Below, in pieces: positions 1 to 5,563 of a DNA stretch of 5,563 bases; within the stretch, counting starts at the first letter, position 1; every line of letters begins with the position of its first letter. Under the pieces are notes generated by a model. The model was not told the DNA's origin. It did no database searches and saw only the letters and a list, made by a program, of their open reading frames with translations. The DNA comes from Deltaproteobacteria bacterium. GTDB lineage: Bacteria; Desulfobacterota; Dissulfuribacteria; Dissulfuribacterales; UBA3076. The translations under genes were made by a program, and so were the position numbers. Location: assembly GCA_030618205.1 (NCBI GenBank), contig JAUXDR010000087.1, positions 1 through 5,563 on the forward strand. The letters are read 5' to 3'.

Positions 1-931
1 CTTCCTTTGACTTGTTGCTATAGGTAATTACTCCCCTTTCAAACCACCGGGAACTGCCGGGAATGCTGGTCACCCGTTGGCTTACCAGACCACCTGTACA
101 GGACTCCGCAAGGGAAAGAACACCACCTTTTTCCAGCAGAAGTTTACCTACTATCTCTTCAAGAGTTTCCTCATTGACGGCAACTACATATTTGTCCAGC
201 AGTTGTTTTATGGTGTTACATGCCATATGAAAAATTTCAGTAACTTTTTCCGGATTCAAGCCCTTTACAGTGGCAGTTACATTGACTTCGGGAAAGTTGG
301 GATAATAACCAATGCTCAAGCCATCCCGGCTGGATTCCAGCTTTTCAAAAAGGGCGTTTATCTCTGTCTCTGATAGGCCAAAGACCTTGAAGGTCTGCTG
401 TCTTATATTTATTTTTTTGGAAATAAACTTGCTAAGCCTGGGGATAACCCGCTGAACCATGTGATCTTCCAGCTCCCCAGGCACTCCGGGCAGAAAAAAA
501 AGAGGGGTATCCTGGTGGACCAAGAGATATCCTGCAGCACGACCTTCGGGATTCAGGACTTCAGCACCTTCAGGTAACCAGGCCAACTTTTCCGGCAAAA
601 AAACTGGATTGACAAACCGCTGTTTCGCCCTCCTGATTTTCTCTAAAATCATCTCATTCAAGACCAGGGGATGCCCTAAGGCCTTGGCTGTCACCTCGTT
701 TGTTATATCATCAGTAGTCGGACCAAGCCCGCCTGTGATGATAACGTATTCTGATCTCTTAATTGCTGCCAGCAGACATTCTTCGATATCATCGGGATCA
801 TCACCAATGGATGTGATCCGGGTCACCTGGCAACCAGCATAAAAGAGCTTATTAGCTGCAAAGCTGGCAGTGGTATTAAGCACTTTGCCGGATACAAGTT
901 CATCTCCTATAGCTATAATTTCACCATGCAT
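1..931 (-). CDS. cinA: CinA-family protein (COG1058 nucleotide-binding domain plus PncC-type NMN amidohydrolase domain), C-terminus cut off by window edge
   Basis: 310 codons are visible before the left edge; CinA proteins usually run to about 410-420 residues, so roughly 100 are missing. The N-terminal MoCF-like/COG1058 domain (about residues 3-170) shows EIIAIGDEL at 4-12, the family motif TGGLGPTTDD at 66-75 and LPGVPGE at 147-153. A middle domain follows (about 175-250). The C-terminal PncC domain opens with AESCTGG at 275-281 and reaches YSNKSK at 304-309. In the family, the C-terminal domain deamidates nicotinamide mononucleotide to nicotinate mononucleotide (NAD recycling), and the COG1058 domain has been reported to act as an ADP-ribose pyrophosphatase. 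It is cytosolic. The ATG is the first possible start after an in-frame stop (the pgpA TAA, 6 bp upstream), with AAGG nine bases before it. The competence role implied by the name comes from Gram-positive species and should not be assumed here. Family assignment is firm; whether the C-terminal domain is complete cannot be seen. Confidence 0.95.
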   Translation of the reverse strand, partial: MHGEIIAIGDELVSGKVLNTTASFAANKLFYAGCQVTRITSIGDDPDDIEECLLAAIKRSEYVIITGGLGPTTDDITNEVTAKALGHPLVLNEMILEKIRRAKQRFVNPVFLPEKLAWLPEGAEVLNPEGRAAGYLLVHQDTPLFFLPGVPGELEDHMVQRVIPRLSKFISKKINIRQQTFKVFGLSETEINALFEKLESSRDGLSIGYYPNFPEVNVTATVKGLNPEKVTEIFHMACNTIKQLLDKYVVAVNEETLEEIVGKLLLEKGGVLSLAESCTGGLVSQRVTSIPGSSRWFERGVITYSNKSKE

Positions 932-937
932 GACTAA

Positions 938-1429
938 TTACCTTGAAAGTCCAAGAATTTCCATATAATCCCACAGTCTCCATGCCAAATTTGCCATAAC
1001 GCCGGCTGCAACATCATCAAGCACAATACCCCATCCCCCGGGGAAAGATTTATCTATATATCTTATTGGAAAAGGCTTCCAGATGTCAAAAAAACGAAAA
1101 AATATAAAAGCAACTATAATTAAAGAAAGTTCAAGGGGGGCGCCCGCAAGCGCCACTGCCATGCCGGCCACTTCATCTATCACTATTTGAGATGGATCTT
1201 TATTTCCCAGTAAAAGCTCTGCCCTGCCTGAGATCCATACAGATATCAGGATAACAAATCCAAGAGAACATATTCCCAGGAAAATTGGAAGATGACTGAA
1301 GAGCCAGTGGAGAGGAATGCCCAGAAGGCTCCCGAATGTACCCGGGGCAAAGGGGATCAACCCCAGAAATAGTCCGCTTGCCAGAAAAAGGATTAATCTA
1401 TCTTTGAAATTCAAAGTCTTGGGAGCCAA
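938..1429 (-). CDS. pgpA: Phosphatidylglycerophosphatase A
   Basis: 163 residues, the usual size for the PgpA family. PgpA dephosphorylates phosphatidylglycerophosphate to phosphatidylglycerol at the inner membrane, the last step of PG synthesis. Visible signatures in order: IPFAPGTFGSLLG (25-37), the acidic DEVAG (85-89), then FRFFDIWKPFPI (111-122) and GGWGIVLDDVAAG (131-143), whose Asp/Glu residues are the conserved metal/catalytic set of the family. Hydrophobic stretches at about 12-45, 48-66, 88-113 and 134-150 fit an integral membrane enzyme. The start is TTG, 2 bp after the larC stop. The frame is open further upstream but offers no ATG or GTG before an in-frame TGA, and only a poor AGG lies 15 bases before the TTG, so translation probably depends on coupling to larC. 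The exact first residue is therefore the weakest point of the call. The stop is followed 6 bp later by cinA in the same frame. Confidence 0.95.
   Translation of the reverse strand: MAPKTLNFKDRLILFLASGLFLGLIPFAPGTFGSLLGIPLHWLFSHLPIFLGICSLGFVILISVWISGRAELLLGNKDPSQIVIDEVAGMAVALAGAPLELSLIIVAFIFFRFFDIWKPFPIRYIDKSFPGGWGIVLDDVAAGVMANLAWRLWDYMEILGLSR
941..944 (-). promoter_or_regulatory. Ribosome binding site of cinA
   Basis: AAGG just before the pgpA stop codon, nine bases before the cinA ATG at 931. It is short but well placed. The pgpA TAA is in frame with cinA, so no longer N-terminus is possible. Confidence 0.55.
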
Positions 1430-1431
1430 AA

Positions 1432-2649
1432 TTAAGAGTGAGCGCCTGAATCTTGAGGAACGACAGATCCTTCTTCATCTATGAAATCTTCAACTGATAT
1501 CCGGCTCACAGCCTGATAAACCGCACCTAAGGGGACATTGAACCGGCGTGCTACTTCTTTACAGGCCTCGTACTCAGGAGAAATTGTGGACCGACCATCT
1601 GGCCTTGTGATCAATTTGGCTCGCACATTACCCCAGTTGGTTGGAACCATACCATTCCTTCTAGGCAAAATATACCTCAGACACCTGTTCAGGCGTATCC
1701 CTGAAGTAGTAGATTCCTCAAAAAGCATCTTACTGAGGCTATGTTCATGACCAGGTGTGGCTAAGACTGTAATCTCAACACCTGGACGATTCTTTTTCAT
1801 ATGTATTGGACACATGACCACGTCCAGGGCACCTGCATTAAACAAGCGCTCCATCAGATACTCAAACCACTCAGGGTTCATATCATCAATATAACTCCTT
1901 AGTTCCACTACAACTGATTCCTTTTCCGACGACCGGTCTTCACCCAGCCAGATACGAAGGAGATTGGCCCATTGAGGTATATCCCTTGAACCCGCCCCAT
2001 ATCCGATTTTTTCCACTTTCATTTCGGGGAAGGTCCTGAAATGATCCGCCAGCCCCTTTATCAGGGCACCACCGGTTGGTGTAACAAGCTCCCACTCTCC
2101 ATCCACCCCATAAATCGGTACATTTTTTAACAACTCAGCGGTGGCAGGGGCAGGCAAAGGTAGTCTGCCGTGTTCGCAATCTATCCATCCCCTGGCCACA
2201 GGAATGGGTGAGCAGTAGATCTTTCCAACAGAAAAATGGTTTAAGCCGCTAATGGCCCCCACAATGTCTACTAATGTATCTACAGCCCCAATTTCATGGA
2301 AGTGGACCTCTTCTAATAAGCAGCCATGCACCTTGGCTTCAACCTGGGCAAGGAGATTAAACACCTTCAGGGAAAGCCGAATTATCCCGGGTTGCAGATC
2401 AGATCTTTCAAGAATTGCCTCCACATCTCGCAGATTTCTGAATGGATGAGGTCCTGGTCCGGAGACCTTGACTTGAATGCCCTTTATGCCTTTCCTTTTA
2501 ACTCCCTGGATCTCAACTGCTGTATCCTCAAGACCCAGCTTCTCCGGAAGGGACATTAATTCTTCCTCAGGCCACCCCGCATCAATCAGGGCCCCTAAAA
2601 ACATATCTCCGCTGATTCCGGAAAAACAATCAAGGAAGGCCTGCCGCAT
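1432..2649 (-). CDS. larC: Nickel-pincer cofactor biosynthesis protein LarC (nickel insertase), full-length single ORF
   Basis: 405 residues, normal for LarC (DUF111 family, about 390-420). LarC inserts nickel into pyridinium-3,5-bisthiocarboxylic acid mononucleotide in a CTP-dependent reaction. This is the last step in making the nickel-pincer nucleotide used by lactate racemase LarA and its homologues. Visible marks: FLDCFSGISGDMFLGAL at 5-21, the His-rich VHFHEIGAVDTLVDIVG at 115-131, ARGWIDCEHG at 152-161, TPTGGALIKGL at 190-200, IGYGAGSRD at 215-223, YIDDMNPE at 253-260 and MKKNRPG at 284-290. In Lactiplantibacillus plantarum LarC is made from two ORFs by programmed frameshifting; here both halves are one continuous frame. 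The residues just before IDDM read RSY, whereas I recall ETN as usual. The ATG is 4 bp after the preceding stop, with AAGGA eight bases upstream. No larA, larB or larE is visible nearby. It could serve another LarA-like enzyme encoded elsewhere. Confidence 0.94.
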   Translation of the reverse strand: MRQAFLDCFSGISGDMFLGALIDAGWPEEELMSLPEKLGLEDTAVEIQGVKRKGIKGIQVKVSGPGPHPFRNLRDVEAILERSDLQPGIIRLSLKVFNLLAQVEAKVHGCLLEEVHFHEIGAVDTLVDIVGAISGLNHFSVGKIYCSPIPVARGWIDCEHGRLPLPAPATAELLKNVPIYGVDGEWELVTPTGGALIKGLADHFRTFPEMKVEKIGYGAGSRDIPQWANLLRIWLGEDRSSEKESVVVELRSYIDDMNPEWFEYLMERLFNAGALDVVMCPIHMKKNRPGVEITVLATPGHEHSLSKMLFEESTTSGIRLNRCLRYILPRRNGMVPTNWGNVRAKLITRPDGRSTISPEYEACKEVARRFNVPLGAVYQAVSRISVEDFIDEEGSVVPQDSGAHS

Positions 2650-2653
2650 TAAG

Positions 2654-3373
2654 TCATTCCTTAAGGCTATGTGTCTCCACCCACTGATAGATTCGCTCCC
2701 GGTAGTACAAGCTAGGTATCAATACCAGGAGGGTCAAAAACAGAATACTTAGGAGGCCCTCTATATTTTTATCATATGTATTGGCCCCTTGTAGTGTCAG
2801 CACCAGTGTTCCGGGCATACGGCCCAATATGACTATAACCAGAAAGGCCAACCACGGCATACGGCTCAGTCCCAGAAGATAACAAAGAAAATCCTTTGGG
2901 AATCCAGGAAACAAGAACAATATATAGAAGATGAAAAGCCCCTGGTGCTCGACAAGATGCTCAAACCTGTCGTATAAACGAGAACGGAGAAGCCACAATC
3001 TTACCAAGCGCCTAAACTGACGAGATATAAAAAAAGAAATTGCAGAGCCCAGGGTAAGACCGAGTGTTGAGTAAAAAAAACCTGCCCACTTCCCAAATAG
3101 AAAACCACCGATAAAACCCGTTGCCTCGCCGGGAACAGGAGATATCACGACCTGAAGTGCCTGCAGCGAGATAAAGGCAAAAGGCGCCAGATGACCCAGA
3201 GAGAGAATATATGCTCGTACAGACTCTCTATGTTCAAATGCCTGTAATAGACCACCCCAGAGAGACCATAGCTCATGCCTCCAGGTCCAGCAAAGCCAGA
3301 AGATAAAAATAAAAAAGAGGACGGCAAACCCCCAGACTCTGTGACCTGAAAGCTGTGGTTTGCCTATGTTCAC
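2654..3373 (-). CDS. TVP38/TMEM64 (VTT-domain, SNARE-associated/DedA superfamily) membrane protein
   Basis: 239 residues, typical for bacterial TVP38/TMEM64 proteins. A hydrophobic segment at 12-30 is followed by a soluble loop (31-60). The VTT core then runs from about 62 to 195: QALQVVISPVPGEATGFIGG (71-90) with its conserved Pro/Gly pattern, a re-entrant-looking GKWAGFFYSTLGLTLGSAIS stretch (94-113) ending in FISRQFRR, then FLFPGFPKDFLCYLLGLSRM (153-172) and LGRMPGTLV (183-191), both family hallmarks. A last membrane segment lies at 206-222. The molecular function of the bacterial branch is not established. Related VTT/DedA proteins have been tied to lipid scrambling and undecaprenyl-phosphate or phosphatidylethanolamine flipping, and some annotations suggest selenite or metal uptake. 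It starts with GTG, overlapping the nadB stop as GTGA, with a strong GGAAGGA site four bases away, so it is probably translationally coupled to nadB. Placement two genes before pgpA permits, but does not prove, a lipid role. Confidence 0.9.
   Translation of the reverse strand: MNIGKPQLSGHRVWGFAVLFFIFIFWLCWTWRHELWSLWGGLLQAFEHRESVRAYILSLGHLAPFAFISLQALQVVISPVPGEATGFIGGFLFGKWAGFFYSTLGLTLGSAISFFISRQFRRLVRLWLLRSRLYDRFEHLVEHQGLFIFYILFLFPGFPKDFLCYLLGLSRMPWLAFLVIVILGRMPGTLVLTLQGANTYDKNIEGLLSILFLTLLVLIPSLYYRERIYQWVETHSLKE
2658..2662 (-). promoter_or_regulatory. Ribosome binding site of larC
   Basis: AAGGA within the last codons of the TVP38/TMEM64 gene, eight bases before the larC ATG at 2649. This is good spacing and supports that ATG. 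Confidence 0.7.
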
Positions 3374-4998
3374 GTTTCCTTCCGAAACCGTTGAATAATT
3401 GTATCTCTACGCCAGTTCCAGTCGTCTTTGCAGGGATAGTCAATGGTGAAGTGACCTCCCCTGCTCTCCTTTCGCTGACTGGCTGCAATAATGATGAGTT
3501 CCGCAACCTGTGCGAGGTTCCTCAGTTCTATAAAATCCCGGGTGAGGATATATTCCCAGTAGTGCTGCTGGATCTCTTGAAGAATCGGTGAAAGGCGCTG
3601 TCTGGCCAGTTTAAGTCTTTTTGTGCTGCGGACAATGCCGACATAATTCCACATCAGACGCCGAATTACATCCCAATTGTGAGAGATAAGGACCGCCTCT
3701 TTTAAATCCACAGCTCCCCTGGTTTCCCAGGGAGGCACTTGGGGAAATGATTTTGCCTTCAAACCGGTAAACACCTCACTGATCTTTAGAAAAGCCTGGT
3801 GAGCCATGGCAAGGGCTTCAAGAAGGGAGTTTGACGCAAGCCGGTTGGCACCATGCAGACCAGTACATGCAGTTTCTCCCAAAGCGAAAAGGCCTTCAAG
3901 GTCTGTCTCCCCGTGGCTGTCAGTAACCACCCCTCCACACATATAGTGGGCCGCCGGCACAACCGGTATCGGCTCCTTTGTAATATCGATCCCAAAGCCC
4001 AGACAGGTCTCATAGATATTTGGGAAACGCTCCAGGATGAAATCAGCAGAACGGTGACTAATATCCAGATATACACAGTCCTTTCCACTATTTTTTAATT
4101 CAGTATCTATGGCCTTGGCGACTATATCTCTTCCGGCAAGCTCCTTCTGCTGAGGATCATATTTCTCCATGAAGGGCCTGTATTCAGGGTCCAGCAGCCT
4201 GGCGCCCTCTCCCCTGAGCGCTTCTGATATAAGAAAATTTTTGGCCTTAGGATGATAAAGACACGTGGGATGGAACTGCACGAATTCCAGATTGGCAATC
4301 CTGGCTCCGGCACGGTACGCCACAGCTATACCATCACCTGTGGCCACATCAGGATTGCTGGTATACAGGTAAACCTTGCCGCACCCGCCCGTGGCCAGCA
4401 CTGTTATAGGGGCCAGGAAAGTGTGGATCTTACCTGTAGCTACTTCCAGCAGATAAGCCCCCAGACAACGTTCCTTCTCCATGCTGCCGGGCGAATATGC
4501 CTTGATCATGCTTTTAGTGATGAGGTCAACTGCAATATAGTCTTCAAAGACCTCAACAGAAGGCAATCTGTCGACACTATCCATCAAGACACTCTGCACG
4601 GATCGTCCGGTAAAATCCCCAACGTGCACTATGCGGCGGCGAGAGTGTTCTCCTTCCTTTCCTAGATCCAGCACATCAGGATTGTGCGATTCCCTGCTGA
4701 ATTCCAATCCAAGGTCTTCTAACTCCCTTATACGGTCCGGGCCCTGGCTGACTATCATTTTGACAATATCTTCGTGACACAGACCGTCCCCTGCGCGCTG
4801 CGTATCTTGTTGTTGCAGGTCAAAGCTATCATCAGGACCAAAGACACAGGCTATGCCGCCCTGAGCCAGATTTGTAGCCGTGTCGGATTCGGTCTTTTTC
4901 GTGACCACGGTTACCTGTCCCAGCGGGGCGAGTTTTATTGCGAGACTCAGCCCGGCTATCCCGCTCCCTATGATGAGAAAATCAGTTTTGAACTGCAT
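3370..4998 (-). CDS. nadB: L-aspartate oxidase
   Basis: 542 residues, practically the length of the E. coli enzyme (540). NadB oxidises L-aspartate to iminoaspartate using FAD, with oxygen or fumarate as electron acceptor; NadA then condenses the product to quinolinate in de novo NAD synthesis. It is cytosolic. Visible: the FAD-binding GSGIAGLSLA (11-20), the TNLAQGGIA segment (42-50), GEHSRRRIVHVGDFTGRSV (116-134), the second FAD-contact motif LATGGCG (201-207), FVQFHPT (239-245), SEALRGEGA (258-266), AGRDIVAKAI (288-297), PAAHYMCGG (348-356), GLHGANRLASNSLLEAL (380-396) and the C-terminal RGGHFTIDYP (513-522). By alignment with E. coli NadB, the active-site His244, Arg290, His351 and Arg386 correspond to His243, Arg290, His351 and Arg386 here. 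The Arg in SRRR and the lack of sdhB or frd neighbours favour NadB over SdhA/FrdA. The ATG has AAGGA nine bases upstream, overlapping the thyX stop. nadA and nadC are not in the window. Confidence 0.97.
   Translation of the reverse strand: MQFKTDFLIIGSGIAGLSLAIKLAPLGQVTVVTKKTESDTATNLAQGGIACVFGPDDSFDLQQQDTQRAGDGLCHEDIVKMIVSQGPDRIRELEDLGLEFSRESHNPDVLDLGKEGEHSRRRIVHVGDFTGRSVQSVLMDSVDRLPSVEVFEDYIAVDLITKSMIKAYSPGSMEKERCLGAYLLEVATGKIHTFLAPITVLATGGCGKVYLYTSNPDVATGDGIAVAYRAGARIANLEFVQFHPTCLYHPKAKNFLISEALRGEGARLLDPEYRPFMEKYDPQQKELAGRDIVAKAIDTELKNSGKDCVYLDISHRSADFILERFPNIYETCLGFGIDITKEPIPVVPAAHYMCGGVVTDSHGETDLEGLFALGETACTGLHGANRLASNSLLEALAMAHQAFLKISEVFTGLKAKSFPQVPPWETRGAVDLKEAVLISHNWDVIRRLMWNYVGIVRSTKRLKLARQRLSPILQEIQQHYWEYILTRDFIELRNLAQVAELIIIAASQRKESRGGHFTIDYPCKDDWNWRRDTIIQRFRKET
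3377..3383 (-). promoter_or_regulatory. Ribosome binding site that decides the GTG start of the TVP38/TMEM64 gene
   Basis: GGAAGGA lies inside the last codons of nadB, three to four bases before the GTG at 3373. It is the best purine-rich site at any junction in the window. It supports GTG, overlapping the nadB TGA as GTGA, over any later internal start. The overlap is typical of coupled translation. Confidence 0.75.
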
Positions 4999-5007
4999 AT
5001 AGATAGG

Positions 5008-5012
5008 TCCTT
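5008..5012 (-). promoter_or_regulatory. Ribosome binding site of nadB
   Basis: AAGGA, nine bases before the nadB ATG. Its first base is the last base of the thyX TAA stop codon, so ribosomes ending thyX sit on this site. It supports the ATG at 4998 as the nadB start. Confidence 0.75.
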
Positions 5013-5563
5013 TAATTTTCTGAGCCGAGGGAATCTCTTATAGGTCCGAATACCGCTGAAAAACGTTTTTCAAATTCAGGAAGAAGGGCCAACATGATCT
5101 CCCGCATTGAAGGATCAGCAGCCCTTGACGTCCTGAGACGCATAATATGCATCCATTCCTCAAGGGTAGCATGGACCATGATCTCGGTCTTACAGGAGTT
5201 GGGCAGCGCAGTACGGGCAGCCTGGGGAGAGCTTGTCTTAAGGAGTTTAAGATAAATTCCCTCTGCTTGTGACATCGCATCTAACCATAACCGGTATTCA
5301 TCAGATCCCTCCTTGAAAAAACAAGGCCGGACAAACACTACCTCGCCCCCGAAGCGGGCTTCACCATATCTGCAATAACGCTGGGATTCCTGGAGATATG
5401 AAGCAACTCTATGGCGCACCAGTTCATGGGAAACTGCCCGGTTAATTATTAGATGAACCAGAAGTGTCCGGTGTCTGATAAGTTGTTCTAAAGGCAGGTT
5501 TTCAATTTCCTCCGGAGGCAGCAAACGAACAACAATACCATCTTGCGGTACCCAGCCAAACCG
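5012..5563 (-). CDS. thyX: Flavin-dependent thymidylate synthase, N-terminus cut off by window edge
   Basis: 183 residues are visible and the frame stays open to the right edge; ThyX is usually about 210-260 residues, so roughly 30-70 are missing. A TTG at 5524 is in frame but is not a convincing start. ThyX makes dTMP from dUMP with FAD, NADPH and methylene-tetrahydrofolate. The signature RHR-x7-S is at visible residues 50-60 (RHRVASYLQES), extended as QRYCRY, the arrangement seen in the SHELVRHR subgroup. Downstream are RPCFF (79-83), ARTALPNSCKTEI (116-128), EEWMHIMRLRTSRAADPSMREI (135-156, shown here as its key residues W137, R142, R144 and R154) and a C-terminal helix. R144 aligns with dUMP-binding Arg174 of the Thermotoga enzyme. 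The stretch aligned with NxR (Asn163, Arg165) reads T-L-E instead. The segment before residue 45 is also hard to match to the usual family pattern. It is the first visible gene of the operon, 13 bp before nadB. Confidence 0.92.
   Translation of the reverse strand, partial: RFGWVPQDGIVVRLLPPEEIENLPLEQLIRHRTLLVHLIINRAVSHELVRHRVASYLQESQRYCRYGEARFGGEVVFVRPCFFKEGSDEYRLWLDAMSQAEGIYLKLLKTSSPQAARTALPNSCKTEIMVHATLEEWMHIMRLRTSRAADPSMREIMLALLPEFEKRFSAVFGPIRDSLGSEN

Noticed and set aside
77..373. Plus-strand open frame of 98 codons
   Set aside because: It lies wholly antisense to cinA, whose motifs run through the same bases, and its translation shows no recognisable domain.
2252..2752. Several overlapping short plus-strand frames opposite larC and the VTT gene
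   Set aside because: They are shadows of coding sequence on the other strand; none has a plausible protein composition or context.
3273..3506. Minus-strand frame across the nadB end and the VTT gene start
   Set aside because: It is out of frame with both well-supported genes, which together account for every base there.
4252..4665. Plus-strand open frame of 137 codons, the longest one opposite a real gene
   Set aside because: It is antisense to the conserved core of nadB (FAD motif and HPT region). The translation is low in family-like features and there is no clear ribosome binding site.
4999..5011. Possible promoter or terminator between thyX and nadB, the largest gap in the window
   Set aside because: Only 13 bp, filled mostly by the nadB ribosome binding site; no hairpin or T-run is present.
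4774..5043. Plus-strand open frame crossing the nadB-thyX junction
   Set aside because: It mirrors the nadB N-terminus and the thyX C-terminus, both firmly assigned. No domain is recognisable.
5012..5524. TTG at 5524 as the true start of thyX
   Set aside because: The frame continues open to the window edge and the resulting 170-residue protein would lack part of the normal ThyX N-terminus. A start outside the window is more likely.

Overview
The window is one uninterrupted block of six genes, all on the minus strand. It is cut at both ends: the first gene in transcription order (right edge) lacks its N-terminus and the last (left edge) lacks its C-terminus. In transcription order, right to left, they are: thyX (flavin-dependent thymidylate synthase, partial), nadB (L-aspartate oxidase), a TVP38/TMEM64 (VTT-domain) membrane protein, larC (nickel insertion into the nickel-pincer nucleotide cofactor), pgpA (phosphatidylglycerophosphatase A) and cinA (CinA/PncC-type protein, partial). 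The junctions are 13 bp apart, 4 nt overlapping, 4 bp, 2 bp and 6 bp apart. There is no room for an internal terminator or an intergenic promoter, so the set reads as a stretch of one operon whose ends lie outside the window. The plus strand shows no convincing gene. No RNA gene, repeat, mobile element or CRISPR array was seen.

The organism is a bacterium. The pgpA-cinA adjacency, a ThyX with the SHELVRHR/ASY-QES type motif, NadB and a stand-alone larC together would fit a free-living, probably anaerobic Gram-negative such as a member of the Desulfobacterota (former Deltaproteobacteria). That placement is inference from gene content and recollection of gene order only. The sequence holds no marker gene that settles it.

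Functionally the genes fall into three themes. Pyridine nucleotides: NadB starts de novo NAD synthesis, the CinA C-terminal domain is of the NMN-deamidase type (NAD recycling), and LarC finishes a cofactor that is built from nicotinic acid adenine dinucleotide, an NAD intermediate. Membrane lipids: PgpA makes phosphatidylglycerol, and the VTT-domain protein belongs to a superfamily linked to lipid movement across membranes. DNA precursors: ThyX makes dTMP. All five complete or nearly complete enzymes keep their expected catalytic motifs. The most interesting point is the co-location of nadB, larC and cinA around nicotinate-derived metabolites, with larC far from any visible larA, larB or larE. 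Most of the window is otherwise ordinary housekeeping sequence, and I do not see a clearly new biological system in it.
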